Numbered from the stretch's first letter, positions 10,214-21,052 are shown. The stretch is 64,000 nt of DNA from Arctopsyche grandis (GCF_051622035.1 NC_135357.1:33026191-33090190); one strand, 5' to 3'. Notes: generated from the sequence alone by a model not told the origin. Numbers and translations: made by a program.

Positions 10214-10734
10214 ATATTAAAATAAAAAAACATTTTTATTTGTATTCCCTACTATTATTTGAAGTCCCCTTGATATGTTGAAAAGCTTGAAGAAAAAAAA
10301 TCCGTTTTATCGATTTTTTGATTTATGAAATCTACTCCAGGTATAAAAAAATGTTCATTTTTACTCCAAATTTACAATGATTCCCCTCATAATGTTATCT
10401 ATTGACGAAATCGCTTTTTTTTTGCTGCATATTGATGAAGAGGAGTTGTAGAAAGTAATACGAAAACTATTATTTTAAATTCCTTTCCTAGTCTTAAAAT
10501 ATATCGTTATTTGCATGTGATGCAACTGATGAGCTTCGCTTTGCGCTGGGTATGTTTTCATTTCATATACATACATACTTACTTATGTACTGAATAGCCG
10601 ATTTGTAATAAAACAATAATTCAGATGTTCAATGAAAATGTTTGTATTTAAAGAATGCAATGAAATGAATTACAGGGTATTGAATATTTGGTTTGCCGAC
10701 CCCTGGCTTAGGATAATGAAGAATGTTTGCCAAA
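10214..10734. repeat. AT-rich spacer with a hAT-like terminal repeat
   Basis: No gene is visible. At 10691-10706 the sequence reads GTTTGCCGACCCCTGG, the reverse complement of a CAGGGGTCGGCAAAC-type hAT end. It abuts CTTAGGAT of the module 3' flank, and the same junction occurs at 24560-24577 beside copy D. The insertion therefore predates duplication of B and D. The rest (10214-10680) is unassigned AT-rich DNA. Confidence 0.6.
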
Positions 10735-10967
10735 ATTATCTCAATTTCATCCAATAAATAAAAATTATAACATTTAAAATAAATAAAACAAGTAAGCAAA
10801 CTAATAGATCGGTGTATTTAATTTTCAATTATAATTTATCTTAAAATTATTTAAGTAAACTGCAATGAGAAGAAATTTCATGAGATGGGGGCACCAGAAA
10901 CACCATGGCACGCATGCAGCCAAAATGTAAAAATTTTAACAGTATATTTATATAATCACTATTTTTA

Positions 10968-12073
10968 TCAAACATCCTTTTTTATATTTATCCCAGCATG
11001 CAATTTTTTATGTGTCTCGAGATGACATTTTAGATAAAATGATTTTAAACAAATGTCACATTTGTGTGGTTTTATCCCAGCATGCAATTTTATATGTTGC
11101 TTGAGGGTAGATTTATAAGAAAATGATTTTAAACAAATTTCACACTTGTAAGGCTTTTCCCCCGTGTGAGATCTTAAATGTAACACAAGATCATATTTAC
11201 TAACATATGATTTTAAACAAATGTCACATTTATGTGGTTTTATCTCACCATGCAATTTTTTATGTTTGTTGAGGTTAGATTTATAAGAAAATGATTTTAG
11301 ACAAATTTCACACTTGTAAGGCTTTTCCCCCGTGTGAGAACTCAAATGTAACACAAGATCATTTTTACTAACATATGATTTTAAACAAATGTCACATTTG
11401 TGTGGTTTTATCTCAGCATGCAATTTTTTATGTTTGTTGAGGTCAGATTTATTAGAAAATGATTTTAAACATATTTCACACTTGTAAGGCTTTTCCCCCG
11501 TGTGAGTTCTTAAATGTCTGACAAGTGTACTTTTTCGAAGAAATGATTTTAAACAAATATCACATTTGAACAGGTTTTCTCCTGTATGTGATCTTTTGTT
11601 TAACACAAGTTCGGATTTATTGGGAAATGGCTTTAAACAAATTTCACTATTCTTTCGGTGAATTGTTGGTAGTGAAGGCTCACCGTCCCATATTACATCT
11701 TCCAATAAAACTTCTTCAGTCTTGATGTTTAAGCAATCATCTAGCCTCAGTTGAGACAATTCGTTGTTTCGAAAACAAGCCTTTCGAAAGCTGATCAATA
11801 ATTCCAGATTGGTTTTACACGAAAGACACACGGCGTCTGGAAACCCATTGTTTCTTTTAACCTGCAGATGAAAAAAGTAGGATCGAGCGGTGAGAAGAGT
11901 TAACCACAATAATTATAACCTGAATATTATAACCTATAAGCAGCACCGACCTGAATTTGACAGCAGGTCCGAATGCGTTGCTCCAGACGCTCTGGATGAG
12001 GACCTGGTGTGGAGCTGAAGATGGAGACGGAAGATTCGGCCGGAGCTGGTCCAAGACAAAGCCTGCACTCCAT
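10968..12073 (-). CDS. ZAD-C2H2 zinc-finger protein, copy B (7 fingers)
   Basis: Exon 1 is 12073-11951 (ATG, MECRLCLG), the intron is 11950-11862 and exon 2 is 11861-10968, giving 338 aa. The ZAD cysteines C3, C6, C53 and C56 are intact. The degenerate finger is followed by seven C2H2 fingers (about 139-335). Relative to copy A the first finger and the last five are nearly identical, and the internal fingers, including the tandem triplets, are absent, so it looks like a contracted sister of A. No stops or frameshifts. B lies head-outward and inverted relative to A, so A and B form the arms of a large inverted repeat with gypsy copy 1 between them. Likely a nuclear DNA-binding protein; target unknown. 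Confidence 0.86.
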
Positions 12074-12616
12074 CAACTCTGACAGCAACGACTCGCCTTG
12101 TCGCCTTCGCCTTGCAACTTTTTTTGGTCTAAATTTGGTACTATTTATACCAGAAAAATGGGTAAACGGACTACTAGTCAAATGTGAACCGGTCACACGT
12201 TATCACCCGTCACACTAAAACTGTTCACATACTAAAACTGGTCACGAGGAAACTGGTCACACGCTTAAACTGGTCACGAGAAAACTGGTCACACCTAAAA
12301 TTGGTCACGAGAAAACCGGTCACACCCAAAAATTAAAAATTGGTCACACAAAAAAATTATTTGCATATACTTTTTATTTACGAAATTTTTATGATTATCG
12401 ACTAGACATATGTTCGAGCCAAAAGCCGTCGTGGCCGTGGCCGTTGGTTGTGGTCTTCGCGAGGAGTTCGCGGGCATCTCATCTGAGTCAGCTCATCTGA
12501 CGCTCGCATCCGAGAAGCTTGGCAATAGCTTTTGCGCTCATTTCACTTTGACAGATCGAATGTCAAATCACAGTTTAATCTTAATTCACCGCAGCGGTAA
12601 ATGTACCGCGGGAAGG
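12074..12616 (-). promoter_or_regulatory. Conserved upstream region of zinc-finger gene B
   Basis: This is the inverted counterpart of 2421-2932. It contains the GTGACCAGTTTT-type minisatellite (about 12190-12330) and the GC-rich core (12410-12500). It matches A up to CGCGGGAAG near 12616, where A/C and B/E switch to two different outer flanks. Promoter role is inferred from position and conservation only. Confidence 0.5.
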
Positions 12617-12960
12617 TCTATGAAAACACCGATTGTGTACTAACACTAAGAGGATCCTTTATTTATGTTCACTTGTTACAATATTAATTATATGTACAAA
12701 GAAGCTCGTTTCTCAGCTTCGGAGCGATGAATTCTTTCTTCTAGAATAGTCAAATGGGACGATGATTCATTCTGCATTTTTGTACAAAAGCGATGATTAT
12801 GCCATCGTAAGACTTGGATATTGTTGTGAAATATGTATGAGATCATATATGTATATAAAAAAAAATTATATATATAAATATATTTTTTTTTATATGTGTA
12901 TAATATTTTATAATAAAAATATAAAATAATTATTTTAAACTGATTTTATTATTATTTTAA
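12617..12960. repeat. Outer flank shared by modules B and E
   Basis: This sequence is repeated in reverse orientation at 39620-39982, including a TA-rich run and the GGATCCTCTTAGTG segment. The E copy has ATAAATAAAGGATCC, which could act as a polyadenylation signal. Modules A and C lack it, so the five modules fall into two flank classes. Confidence 0.75.
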
Positions 12961-13094
12961 CCTTCCTTTACCGATGATAGAAACATAGTTGACATTTGCT
13001 CTAATTATGTGAATATCTCTGTAAATATACTAAATACAGAGTTGTATTCCTCAGCAATACATTAATGTATTAAATAGAATTATTATAATATATA

Positions 13095-13490
13095 TATGTA
13101 TTTATCTGACGCAACAGAAAAAAATATTTTATCGAAGAATATGATAGCAATCTCGATTTTGAAATAAATGATAATTTAACTGACACACAAGATTTTATTT
13201 AACAAATTCGGAAGATACAGATTAAGGATTAGATGCCAGTAAAATGAAAAAGAAGAAGAAGTGTATACATCGAATCATGGATTTCAATGGAATCATCGTC
13301 AAGACGTAGAGAGTGTAATATTGTCACCGAAAATTCAGGACTTATAAATGGTAGCACTACTGCAAATACTATTAGAGAAATTTTCTCTTTGTTTATAAAT
13401 TCAAATTTGGTGAAAGAAATATGTGAACAAACGAATCGTCAGTTAGATTGTACATCCACGAATATGATCGAGCCGATATTGGCAGAATAA
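13095..13490 (+). pseudogene. piggyBac-like transposase relic
   Basis: Conceptual translation gives an acidic stretch (EEYDSNLDFE) near 13115-13165, several stops, and then an open frame 13287-13490 containing REIFSLFINSNLVKEICEQT, which resembles the start of the piggyBac/PGBD transposase domain. It is far too short for a functional transposase (usually over 500 aa) and has in-frame stops upstream. The assignment rests on motif recall, so it is tentative. Confidence 0.45.
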
Positions 13491-14029
13491 ATAAATAAAT
13501 ATTATGAAGTTTTGTGATCATGCGAAAATTCGAACTCGAGATTTTGACGGATTCGAACTCAGAATCGATTACTGATCACGTTTCATGATCTAGAAAAAAT
13601 GTGTGTGTGTGTCTGTGTACTTTGGGGATTTTTTCAACACCGTTAGTCGAAAACAAGTATCGGTTACTGAAACAACACCGAAACTTAGTACTCTTTTTTT
13701 TAAGTTTTTGAATTAGATTTTCTCCCAAACTACTAACTGAATCGGACTGAATTTTTTTTAAATATACAAGAAATAATAATTTTTATAATTTTATATTTTT
13801 TAAATATTTTTATCTGAACCGGAAGTAGTACTTTTACTCTAGAGAATCGAGGTTTTTTATGTTTTTCTCAAAAGCCTTTTGATTTATCGAACTGAAATTT
13901 CATATCAATCAGTTTAAGCTTAATACCCAGTTATGTATAAAATTTGCAGTTTACTCTTGTTTGATTTTTCTTCCATTATTATTTTCGACCCCTTAAACAT
14001 GTGTGGTCTTCACGAAAAAATTTAAGTAT
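13491..14029. other. AT-rich spacer, no feature recognised
   Basis: The stretch has a short GT run (13602-13618), homopolymers and CCGGAAGTAGTA-like motifs that foreshadow the tandem repeat to its right. No coding frame is supported. Confidence 0.6.
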
Positions 14030-15360
14030 AATTTTTGTATCAATGTGATTAAAATAAAAAAAATCACTAAATTTAATAAACCGGAAGTGGGTTTTTTCCC
14101 TTCCGGAAGCTTCCGGGAGGAAGGTCAGAAATGTTGTCGCCTGGATACTGTCCACACCCCTGAACGTATTAAGCTGAAAATTTATGTTTGTATTTTTTAT
14201 GTACTAACTTAGATTTGGTAACGTTTTTGTCAGAATTCATAAACCGGAAGTAGTATTTTTTTTTAAAACAATATTTCATTATTTTTTCATTATTTTATTT
14301 TGACGTTTTAAATTATTTTAAGCGTCTTGATATTTATTGTGTTTAATAAAAATAGTGATTTTAAGTAAAAATAAAATCACCAAATTTAATGAACCGGAAG
14401 TGGGATTTTCTCCTCTAAGAAAGGTCAAAAATGTTGTCGCCTGGATACTGTCCACACCCCTGAACGCATTAAGCTGAAAATTTATATTTGTATTCTTTAT
14501 GTACTAACTTAGATTTAGTAACGTTTTTGTCAGAATTCGTAAACCGGAAGTAGTATTTTTTTTTAAAACAATATTTCATTATTTTTTCATTATTTTATTT
14601 TGACCTTTAAAATTATTTTAAGCGTCTTAATATTTATTGTGTATAATAAAGATAGTGATTTTAAGTAAAAATAAAAAATAAAATCACCAAATTTAATGAA
14701 CCGGAAGTGGGATTTTCTCCTCTTAGAAAGGTCAAAAATGTTTTCGCCTGGATACTGTCCACACCCCTGATCGTATTGGTGCGTAGGGGTGGGTGGAGGA
14801 TCCAAGTAAAAGGCCAACAGTCGTTTCACAGCATTTATTGATGATTCAGGAGATACACGTATTGCCAGTGTTCAGTCCAGAATGACATGATATCGCCTAC
14901 GTAACGCCTTATAAAGGGTAGATCTCTCAGGACGCCTAATCTGTTTACCTGTTGTATAGTCACGTATTCGGATATGTATTTCCACGACATTAGGTCTCCC
15001 CGTATCGATTCTGAGAAATAACTAATAACGGTCATTGTTTAGCCTAAATGCACTTAGAGTCCAGATATAATCCTTGGAAGTAAGTCCATGCATAACCGAT
15101 AACAGATATCCGTTGTTCTAAGTGCAATTCGCTCAATCCGCGACGTACGTAACAGTATTAAGGTGAAAAATTATATTTGTATTCTTTATGTACTAACTTA
15201 GATTTGGTAACGTTTTGGTCAGAATTCGTAAACCGGAAGTAGTATTTTTTTTTAAAACGATATTTCATTGTTTTATTTTGACCTTTTACATTATTTTTAT
15301 CCTCTTGATATTTAATGTGTATAATAATTATACTGATTTTAAATAAAAAAAAAATTTTGA
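14030..15360. repeat. ~302-bp tandem repeat, about four units
   Basis: Units are recognised by AAACCGGAAGTAGTATT (about 14239, 14541 and 15228) and by CGCCTGGATACTGTCC (about 14139, 14440 and 14743). Spacing is near 302 bp. The third unit is split by the solo LTR at 14777-15154. Not coding. Confidence 0.85.
14777..15154 (-). mobile_element. Solo LTR (378 bp) with 4-bp target duplication
   Basis: The insert interrupts a tandem repeat unit and is flanked by GTAT on both sides (14773-14776 and 15155-15158). On the minus strand it begins TGTTACGTACG and ends CTACGCACCA, the TG…CA ends of an LTR. The minus strand also carries TTTATAAGG (a TATA candidate) and, downstream, CAATAAATGC (a poly(A) signal), in the order expected for U3-R-U5. 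No internal retrotransposon sequence remains. The 66-aa frame within it is fortuitous. Confidence 0.85.
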
Positions 15361-15730
15361 ACAAAATCCGACAACCGGGAGTAGAACTTTTGTCTTGTGC
15401 AAGTTTCCATATATTTGCGCTCAATTTGTATCGCTATCATAGTTATTAGTTCAATATCGAATTTTGTTTTGTAACCTTCTTATATTCCTCAAATACATAG
15501 ATAAAGTCATGGTTGGTCACACCCGAATTTTTTTATTTACGTTTACTTTTATGTATTTGTGTATTAAAATTATTATTGTAAAAATAAATACTTGAAAAGT
15601 ACATACATATGTACATATTTTATTTTATTTGATGAAAAAAATTAAATATACTTTTGCGCAGAGGCTTTGGAACATTGTATTTTTTTATGGCGTGAGTCGT
15701 CGGAGTGGGGGGGTCAGAGTGCGTCATGAG
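15361..15730. other. AT-rich spacer
   Basis: No coding frame or RNA gene is visible. A G-run sits near 15708. Confidence 0.5.
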
Positions 15731-15865
15731 TAGTCACCGGACCCAGAAGGTGCCGCGTATTGTTCAAAGGTTGTAAATGCATTGTTAAAGGTTTGACGAA
15801 CCTTTTTTACAAAGGATTTACAACAATGGAACAGTGGATAGCACTGTGACTATCCTACCTCTAGT
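15731..15865 (+). mobile_element. Small dispersed element (MITE/SINE-like), full copy
   Basis: This 135-bp sequence begins TAGTCACCGGACCCAG and ends ATCCTACCTCTAGT. It recurs at 18243-18346 (direct, internally deleted) and 27656-27783 (inverted). The ends share only an ACTAG motif, and an internal imperfect palindrome surrounds GGTTTGACGAACC. It has no coding capacity and its superfamily is not identifiable. Confidence 0.75.
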
Positions 15866-16213
15866 CATCAGTCGGAGGCGGAATATGCGCTGTTCTAGAG
15901 GCGTTGTGCGCGCGTCTTCGTTTTCATGGTTTTTAGATCGTTTTTAGCAGTATATTACCAATATTGATACGGACTATTACTATAGTCATAAATAGAAGGA
16001 AAAATTGTTAACATATATAACATTTAAAATAAATAAAACAAGTAAGCCAACTAATAGATCTGTGTATTTAATTTTCAATTATAATTTCTCTTAAAATTAT
16101 TTAAATAAACTGCAATGAGAAGAAATTTCATGAGAAGGGGGCACCAGAAACACCATGGCACGCATGCAGCCAAAATGTTGAAATTTTAACAGTATTTATA
16201 TAATGACAATTTT
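15866..16213. repeat. Spacer and 3' flank of zinc-finger module C
   Basis: The first ~150 bases show nothing recognisable. From about 16020 the sequence is the shared module 3' flank, as at 10770-10967 and 24620-24838. Confidence 0.6.
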
Positions 16214-18100
16214 TTACAAACCTCCTTTTTTCCTATTTATCCCAGCATGCAATTTTTTATGTTTCTTGAGGTCAGATTTATCAGAGAATGATTTTAAACA
16301 AATTTCACACTTGTAAGGCTTTTCCCCCATGTGAGATCTCAAATGTAACACAAGATAATTTTTACGAACATATGATTGTAAACAAATGTCACATTTGTCT
16401 AGTTTTATTCCAGAATGCGTTTTTTTATGTCCCTCGAGGTAATATTTGTGAGCAAATGACATTAAACAAATGTCGCATTTGTGTGGTTTTATCCCAGCAT
16501 GCAATTTTTTATGTCTGTCGAGACTAGATTTTAGAGTAAATGGTTTTAGACAAATTTCACATTTGTGTAGTTTTATCCCAGCATGCACTTTTTTATGTCT
16601 CTCGAGGTAAGATTTGTGAGCAAATGATTTTAAACAAATGTCACATTTGTGTGGTTTTATCCCAGCATGCAATTTTATATGTTGCTTGAGGGTAGATTTA
16701 TCAGAAAATGATTATAAACAAATTTCACACTTGTAAGGCTTTTCCCCCGTGTGAAATCTCAAATGTGACACAAGACCATTTTTACTAACATATGATTTTA
16801 AACAAATGTCACATTTGTGTGGTTTTATCTCAGCATGCAATTTTTTATGTTTCTTGAGGTAAGATTTAACAGAAAATGATTTTAAACAAATATCACATTT
16901 GAACAGGTTTTCTCCTGTATGTGATCTTTTTTTAAACACAAGTTCGGATTTATTGGGAAATGGCTTTAGACAAATTTCACTATTCTTTCGGTGAATTGTT
17001 GGTAGTGAAGGCTCATCGTCCCATATTAAATCTTCCAATAAAACTTCTTCAGTCTTGATCTTCAAGCAATCATCTTACCTCAGTTGAGACTTTTCGTTGC
17101 TTCGAAAACAAGCCTTCCGAAAGCTGATCAATAATTCCAGATTGGTTTTACACGAAAGACACACGGCGTCTGGAAACCCATCGTTTCTTTTAACCTGTAG
17201 GCGGGGTAGCGATGTGTTGACCGTATCCCGGCCTAACGAAACACTGTTGTGTTAGTTTTATAAAGTTTTATTGTTTGCCTATGGTTGTACAAAGGTATGG
17301 TATTTGTGGGCAAAAGTATGTCGTTCAGCGGTCTCTGGATATGGTAGAGTGTCGCTGGCTCGGCATTCAGCTATGTTCAGAAGGTCTCTGGATGCGGCAG
17401 TGTGTTGCTGGCTCGTTGTTCGGCTATGTTCGGAAGGTCTCTGGATACGGCAGTGTGTTGCTGGCTCGTCCGGCTGGTTGATCTTCCAAGTCCGCGTAGT
17501 GTAGTGGTGGCTGGTCAGGAGCTGTATGTTGACTGGTCTGCTGCTGTGTGTCGACGCTTGCTGCTGTGGGTCGACTGGCGTTGTTTGGGTTGTATTTGTT
17601 GTAAAACGCTTGATGGAAGTGGTTATTGATGCGTACGAGCATTTAGTTGTTGATGCGTACGAGAGGAATGCACTTTTGTCGAGGCGTAGAATTTTCTGGA
17701 ATGCTTGATGGAAGTGGTTATTGATGCGTACGAGCATTTTAGTTGTTGATGCGTACGAGAGGAATTTGCTTTCGTCGAGGCGTAGAATTTTCTGGAATGC
17801 TTGATGCTGTTCCGCTCGATGTATTTTGTTGTTGCGGAATATTCTCGAATGTTTCGATGACGATGACGACGACGAGATTCCTACAAACCTGCAGATGAAA
17901 AAAGTAGGATCGAGCGGTGAGAAGAGTTAACCACAATAATTATAACCTGAATATTATAACCTATAAGCAGCACCGACCTGAATTTGACAGCAGGTCCGAA
18001 TGCGTTGCTCCAGACGCTCTGGATGAGGATCTGGTGTGGAGCTGAAGATGGAGACGGAAGATTCGGCCGGAGCTGGTCCAATACAAAGCCTGCACTCCAT
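16214..18100 (-). pseudogene. ZAD-C2H2 zinc-finger gene copy C, disabled
   Basis: Exon 1 (18100-17978) encodes an intact ZAD half (MECRLCIG). The intron is swollen by a solo LTR (17196-17885). Exon 2 starts at 17194, but a TTA-to-TAA change makes a stop at 17077-17075, just past the ZAD. A second in-frame stop (AAA to TAA, 16714-16712) interrupts the third finger. Without these the frame continues through about eight fingers to 16214, with no frameshift. Two nonsense changes in one frame indicate a pseudogene. Its upstream region is also deleted: the GTGACCAG minisatellite is missing and the gene abuts CATATCTAAG at 18215. Confidence 0.85.
17196..17885 (-). mobile_element. Solo LTR (690 bp) in the intron of zinc-finger copy C
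   Basis: The insert is bounded by perfect terminal inverted bases TGTAGG/CCTACA and by a 4-bp duplication AACC (17192-17195 and 17886-17889). The minus strand has an AATAAA signal, then TATAAAAC, about 80 bases from its 3' end, so the LTR points the same way as the gene. It contains two internal repeat families: a ~57-bp unit with GTGTTGCTGGCTCG (about 17330-17470) and a ~97-bp unit with GATGCGTACGAG (about 17605-17805). Length and ends fit a gypsy or BEL-type LTR; the family is not identified. A 152-aa minus-strand frame (17279-17737) lies entirely inside and is not a credible gene. Confidence 0.88.
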
Positions 18101-18242
18101 CGTCCCTGCACTCCATCAACTCTGACAGCAACGACTCGCCTTGTCGCCTTCGCCTTGCAACTTTTTTTGGTCTAAATTTGGTACTAGTTCGGTACTAAAC
18201 GGACTGCATATCTAAGTTTCCCATCCGAATTGACGTTATTAC

Positions 18243-18346
18243 TAGTCACCGGAGCCTGAGGGGGCCGTGTATTGTTCAAAGGTTGTAAATGCATTGTTAA
18301 AGGTTTGCCGAACTATGGATAGCACTGTGACTATCCTACCTCTAGT
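18243..18346 (+). mobile_element. Small dispersed element, internally deleted copy
   Basis: Same family as 15731-15865. It begins TAGTCACCGG and ends CCTACCTCTAGT but lacks about 30 central bases. Confidence 0.75.
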
Positions 18347-18550
18347 TATTACTATTATAGTACTCGCCACTCACAGTCGATAGTCGATAGTCGATAGCTC
18401 ACACACACACACAGACTAACAGACATTTGTTTACGTTTTTACATTTGACATTTGACGTGTGTGCATTCATACCTACCGCGACATATATAATCCATTCATG
18501 AGTCAGTCTGTCAGTCACTTCTCTTCGAAGCCGCTGATATAGCTGAACGC

Positions 18551-18563
18551 ATATCTAACATCT
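18551..18563. repeat. Left target-site duplication of the RTE-like LINE
   Basis: ATATCTAACATCT is repeated exactly at 20671-20683. The uninterrupted site is seen inverted at about 2205-2225 in module A. Confidence 0.88.
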
Positions 18564-20670
18564 TATAAATATAAAAATATATAAAAATCATATAAAAATC
18601 TTACGATCCACGAACAATTTACAAAAGATCTGAATAAAAATTTTAAACAAAAATGTATTGAAGAAAATAGTAATGTAAACTTAAAGTGGGAAGGTATGAA
18701 ATCAGCAATGACCCAATCTGGGAAAAAGTTTCTTGAAACAAATCAAATAATTAATAAAAAACAACCTTGGATGACGGATGAAATTATACATTTAATGGAA
18801 GAACGTAGAAAACACAAACATAATAATACAACACAATATAAAAATATTCACCGCCAAATTCAAAGGAAAATTAAAGAAATCAAAGAAAAATGGATGGAAA
18901 ATAAATGTAATGAAATTGAAAAATTACAAGAAAAACACGACGAATTTAACGTACATAAAAAACTAAAAGAAGCAACAGGATCATTCAGAAAAAAAGATTT
19001 CATACTCCTTAGGAATAAAAATGGAAAAATCATTTTAAATATGGATGAGAAGAAATCAGAATGGACCGAGTACACAAAATTGCTCTTTAAAGACAATAGA
19101 GAAACCGGAGGGCATATTGAAGAACCAGAAACGGGACCATATATATTGAAATCCGAAGTGGAACATGCTATAAAACTAGCAAAGAGTCGGAAAGCTACTG
19201 GACCGGATCTGATTCCTGCCGGATTTCTCAAGTTATTGGACGACAATAACATAGAAGATCTAACAAAACTCTTCAATAAAATATATTTATCAGGCGAAGT
19301 ACCTAGCGATTGGTTACAATCCATATTTATCCCATTGCCCAAAAAGAGTAACGCGAGGACGTGTAGCGACTTCAGAATAATTAGCCTAATGAGTCACACA
19401 TTGAAGATCCTACTAAAGATAATACAAGGCAGAATTTACTCACGGTGTGAAGAGGCGATTAGCAGAGAGCAGTTTGGGTTCAGACAAGGCTTGGGTACCC
19501 GAGAGGCCCTTTTCTGTATGAAAACACTACTCCAAAGATGCAGAGAAGTCCGTAAACCTGTGTACATCTGCTTTATAGACTTTGAAAAGGCCTTTGACCG
19601 TGTCCAACACGCTCGCCTGATGGAAACATTAAAAAATATTGGCCTGGATGACAAAGATATCAGATTGCTACGAAATATTTATTGGAATCAGACTGCAGTA
19701 GTACGTGTCGATGATCAATTCACTGATGAGATTCCTATAGAACGGGGCGTCAGGCAAGGATGCATCCTATCACCTACTCTTTTTAACACCTACACCGAAT
19801 CCATCTTCCACGATGCTCTCCAAGAAGCGGAGGGCATCAAGGTGGGCGGCGAGACGATCACCAATATAAGATATGCTGATGACACGGCACTAGTCGCTGA
19901 AAATTTAGCAGACCTGCAAAGATCTCTAGACCGTGTACATCAAGAAAGCAATCGAAGAGGTCTGCGCATAAATCTAAAGAAGACAAAATTTATGATAGTA
20001 GATAGAATGCAAACAGACACCGGGAATCTAACCTTGGATGGAGAGGTGATAGAAAGAGTAAAAAGATTCAAATACCTGGGTACCTGGCTGAATGAAGAGA
20101 TGGACCCAGATGAAGATTTAAGAATCCGCATCGAGATGGCTAGAACAGCATTTGTAAAAATGAAGGCGGCGCTTACAAACAAGCATCTCAATCTTCATAC
20201 GCGGTTGAGATTCGCGAAGAGCTACGTCTGGACAGTATTACTACACGAATGTGAGACGTGGACTCTGAAAACCAAGATGATCAGCCGCATTGAAGCTTTT
20301 GAGATGTGGGTCTATAGGCGTATGCTGAAGATTCCGTGGACCAAAAAGATATCAAACGAAGCTGTCCTCGGCATGATGGGGAGAGACAGGGAACTTGTTT
20401 CTGTCATTAAGCGGAGAAAGATGGAGTACCTCGGACACATGATACGGGGTCCAAAATACGAATTTCTCCGTTTGATAACCATGGGGAAAATAGAAGGAAA
20501 AAAATGGATTGGCAAGAAAAAGTTATCTTGGCTTCGAAACATGCGCATGTGGACCGATATGAGCGCCGAAGAGCTGTTCCGAGCCGCTGAAGACCGATGC
20601 GGATATATTCAAATAATCGACGAGGTGGTCGCCAACGTCCGGATGCGGACAAGGCATTAACAAGAAGAAG
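18564..20670 (+). mobile_element. RTE-like non-LTR retrotransposon, 5'-truncated
   Basis: The 2.1-kb insert has a perfect 13-bp target duplication. It holds one long reverse transcriptase frame and a 3' UTR of only about ten bases ending in AAGAAGAAG. A very short 3' end with a simple-repeat tail, and no poly(A), is typical of the RTE clade. The endonuclease domain is missing, and the open frame continues upstream of the first ATG to near the 5' junction, so the element is 5'-truncated. It is inserted in the outer flank of module C. Confidence 0.88.
18696..20660 (+). CDS. Reverse transcriptase of RTE-like LINE (partial, lacks endonuclease)
   Basis: These 654 aa (open upstream of the ATG as well) form a reverse transcriptase: fingers/palm with GPDLIPAGFLKLL at about 169-181, FEKAFD at 296-301, GVRQGCILSP at 351-360 and the catalytic YADD at 393-396. 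A C-terminal region (TLKTKMISRIEAFEMWVYRR, then YLGHMIRG and GKKKLSWLRN) is characteristic of RTE-related insect elements. No internal stop or frameshift is present despite truncation, suggesting a young insertion. It lacks the N-terminal apurinic-type endonuclease, so it cannot mobilise on its own. Confidence 0.9.
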   Translation: MKSAMTQSGKKFLETNQIINKKQPWMTDEIIHLMEERRKHKHNNTTQYKNIHRQIQRKIKEIKEKWMENKCNEIEKLQEKHDEFNVHKKLKEATGSFRKKDFILLRNKNGKIILNMDEKKSEWTEYTKLLFKDNRETGGHIEEPETGPYILKSEVEHAIKLAKSRKATGPDLIPAGFLKLLDDNNIEDLTKLFNKIYLSGEVPSDWLQSIFIPLPKKSNARTCSDFRIISLMSHTLKILLKIIQGRIYSRCEEAISREQFGFRQGLGTREALFCMKTLLQRCREVRKPVYICFIDFEKAFDRVQHARLMETLKNIGLDDKDIRLLRNIYWNQTAVVRVDDQFTDEIPIERGVRQGCILSPTLFNTYTESIFHDALQEAEGIKVGGETITNIRYADDTALVAENLADLQRSLDRVHQESNRRGLRINLKKTKFMIVDRMQTDTGNLTLDGEVIERVKRFKYLGTWLNEEMDPDEDLRIRIEMARTAFVKMKAALTNKHLNLHTRLRFAKSYVWTVLLHECETWTLKTKMISRIEAFEMWVYRRMLKIPWTKKISNEAVLGMMGRDRELVSVIKRRKMEYLGHMIRGPKYEFLRLITMGKIEGKKWIGKKKLSWLRNMRMWTDMSAEELFRAAEDRCGYIQIIDEVVANVRMRTRH

Positions 20671-20683
20671 ATATCTAACATCT

Positions 20684-21052
20684 ACTGCCCCTCCTCTATC
20701 ATGTCCAACTTTTCTAAAGAATACAAACATAACCCCGCGGGTTCCACATCAGATGACGGCTTATCCATAAAGCATTTTGCCGGGATGGATTTCATTGTAT
20801 GCTGGTCTAACAAATTCAAGGTAGATCGTTTCCAAGCCGATAAACATTCCCGTGATTGGGTTCCACTGATTTCAATGCTATTTTCATAGTATAGTGGATG
20901 TGGTAGAGGCAGTTCAACAGCATGCTGCATTTTGATATGAAAGAGGTGGAAAAATGACTAGTATGATCAAGGTAATGAATATTATGACAATGAACATTTT
21001 ATAAAGTTACATATGTACATAATAAATTTAAAATTCTTTTCTTACAGAAAAT
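20684..21052. repeat. Module C outer flank, continuation after the LINE
   Basis: Positions 20684-20910 are the inverted copy of about 2010-2205 in module A. A small frame (minus, 20930-20682) is similar to 2079-2264 but with amino-acid changes and no recognisable family. Positions 20911-21052 are unassigned. Confidence 0.6.

Noticed and set aside
13287-13490. Possible intact small gene
   Set aside because: Upstream sequence in frame contains stops and the only recognisable block is piggyBac-like, so it is a relic.
14835-15035. 66-codon frame on the minus strand
   Set aside because: Lies within the solo LTR U3/R region; no protein similarity.
17279-17737. 152-codon frame on the minus strand
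   Set aside because: Entirely inside a solo LTR and made of its internal repeats.
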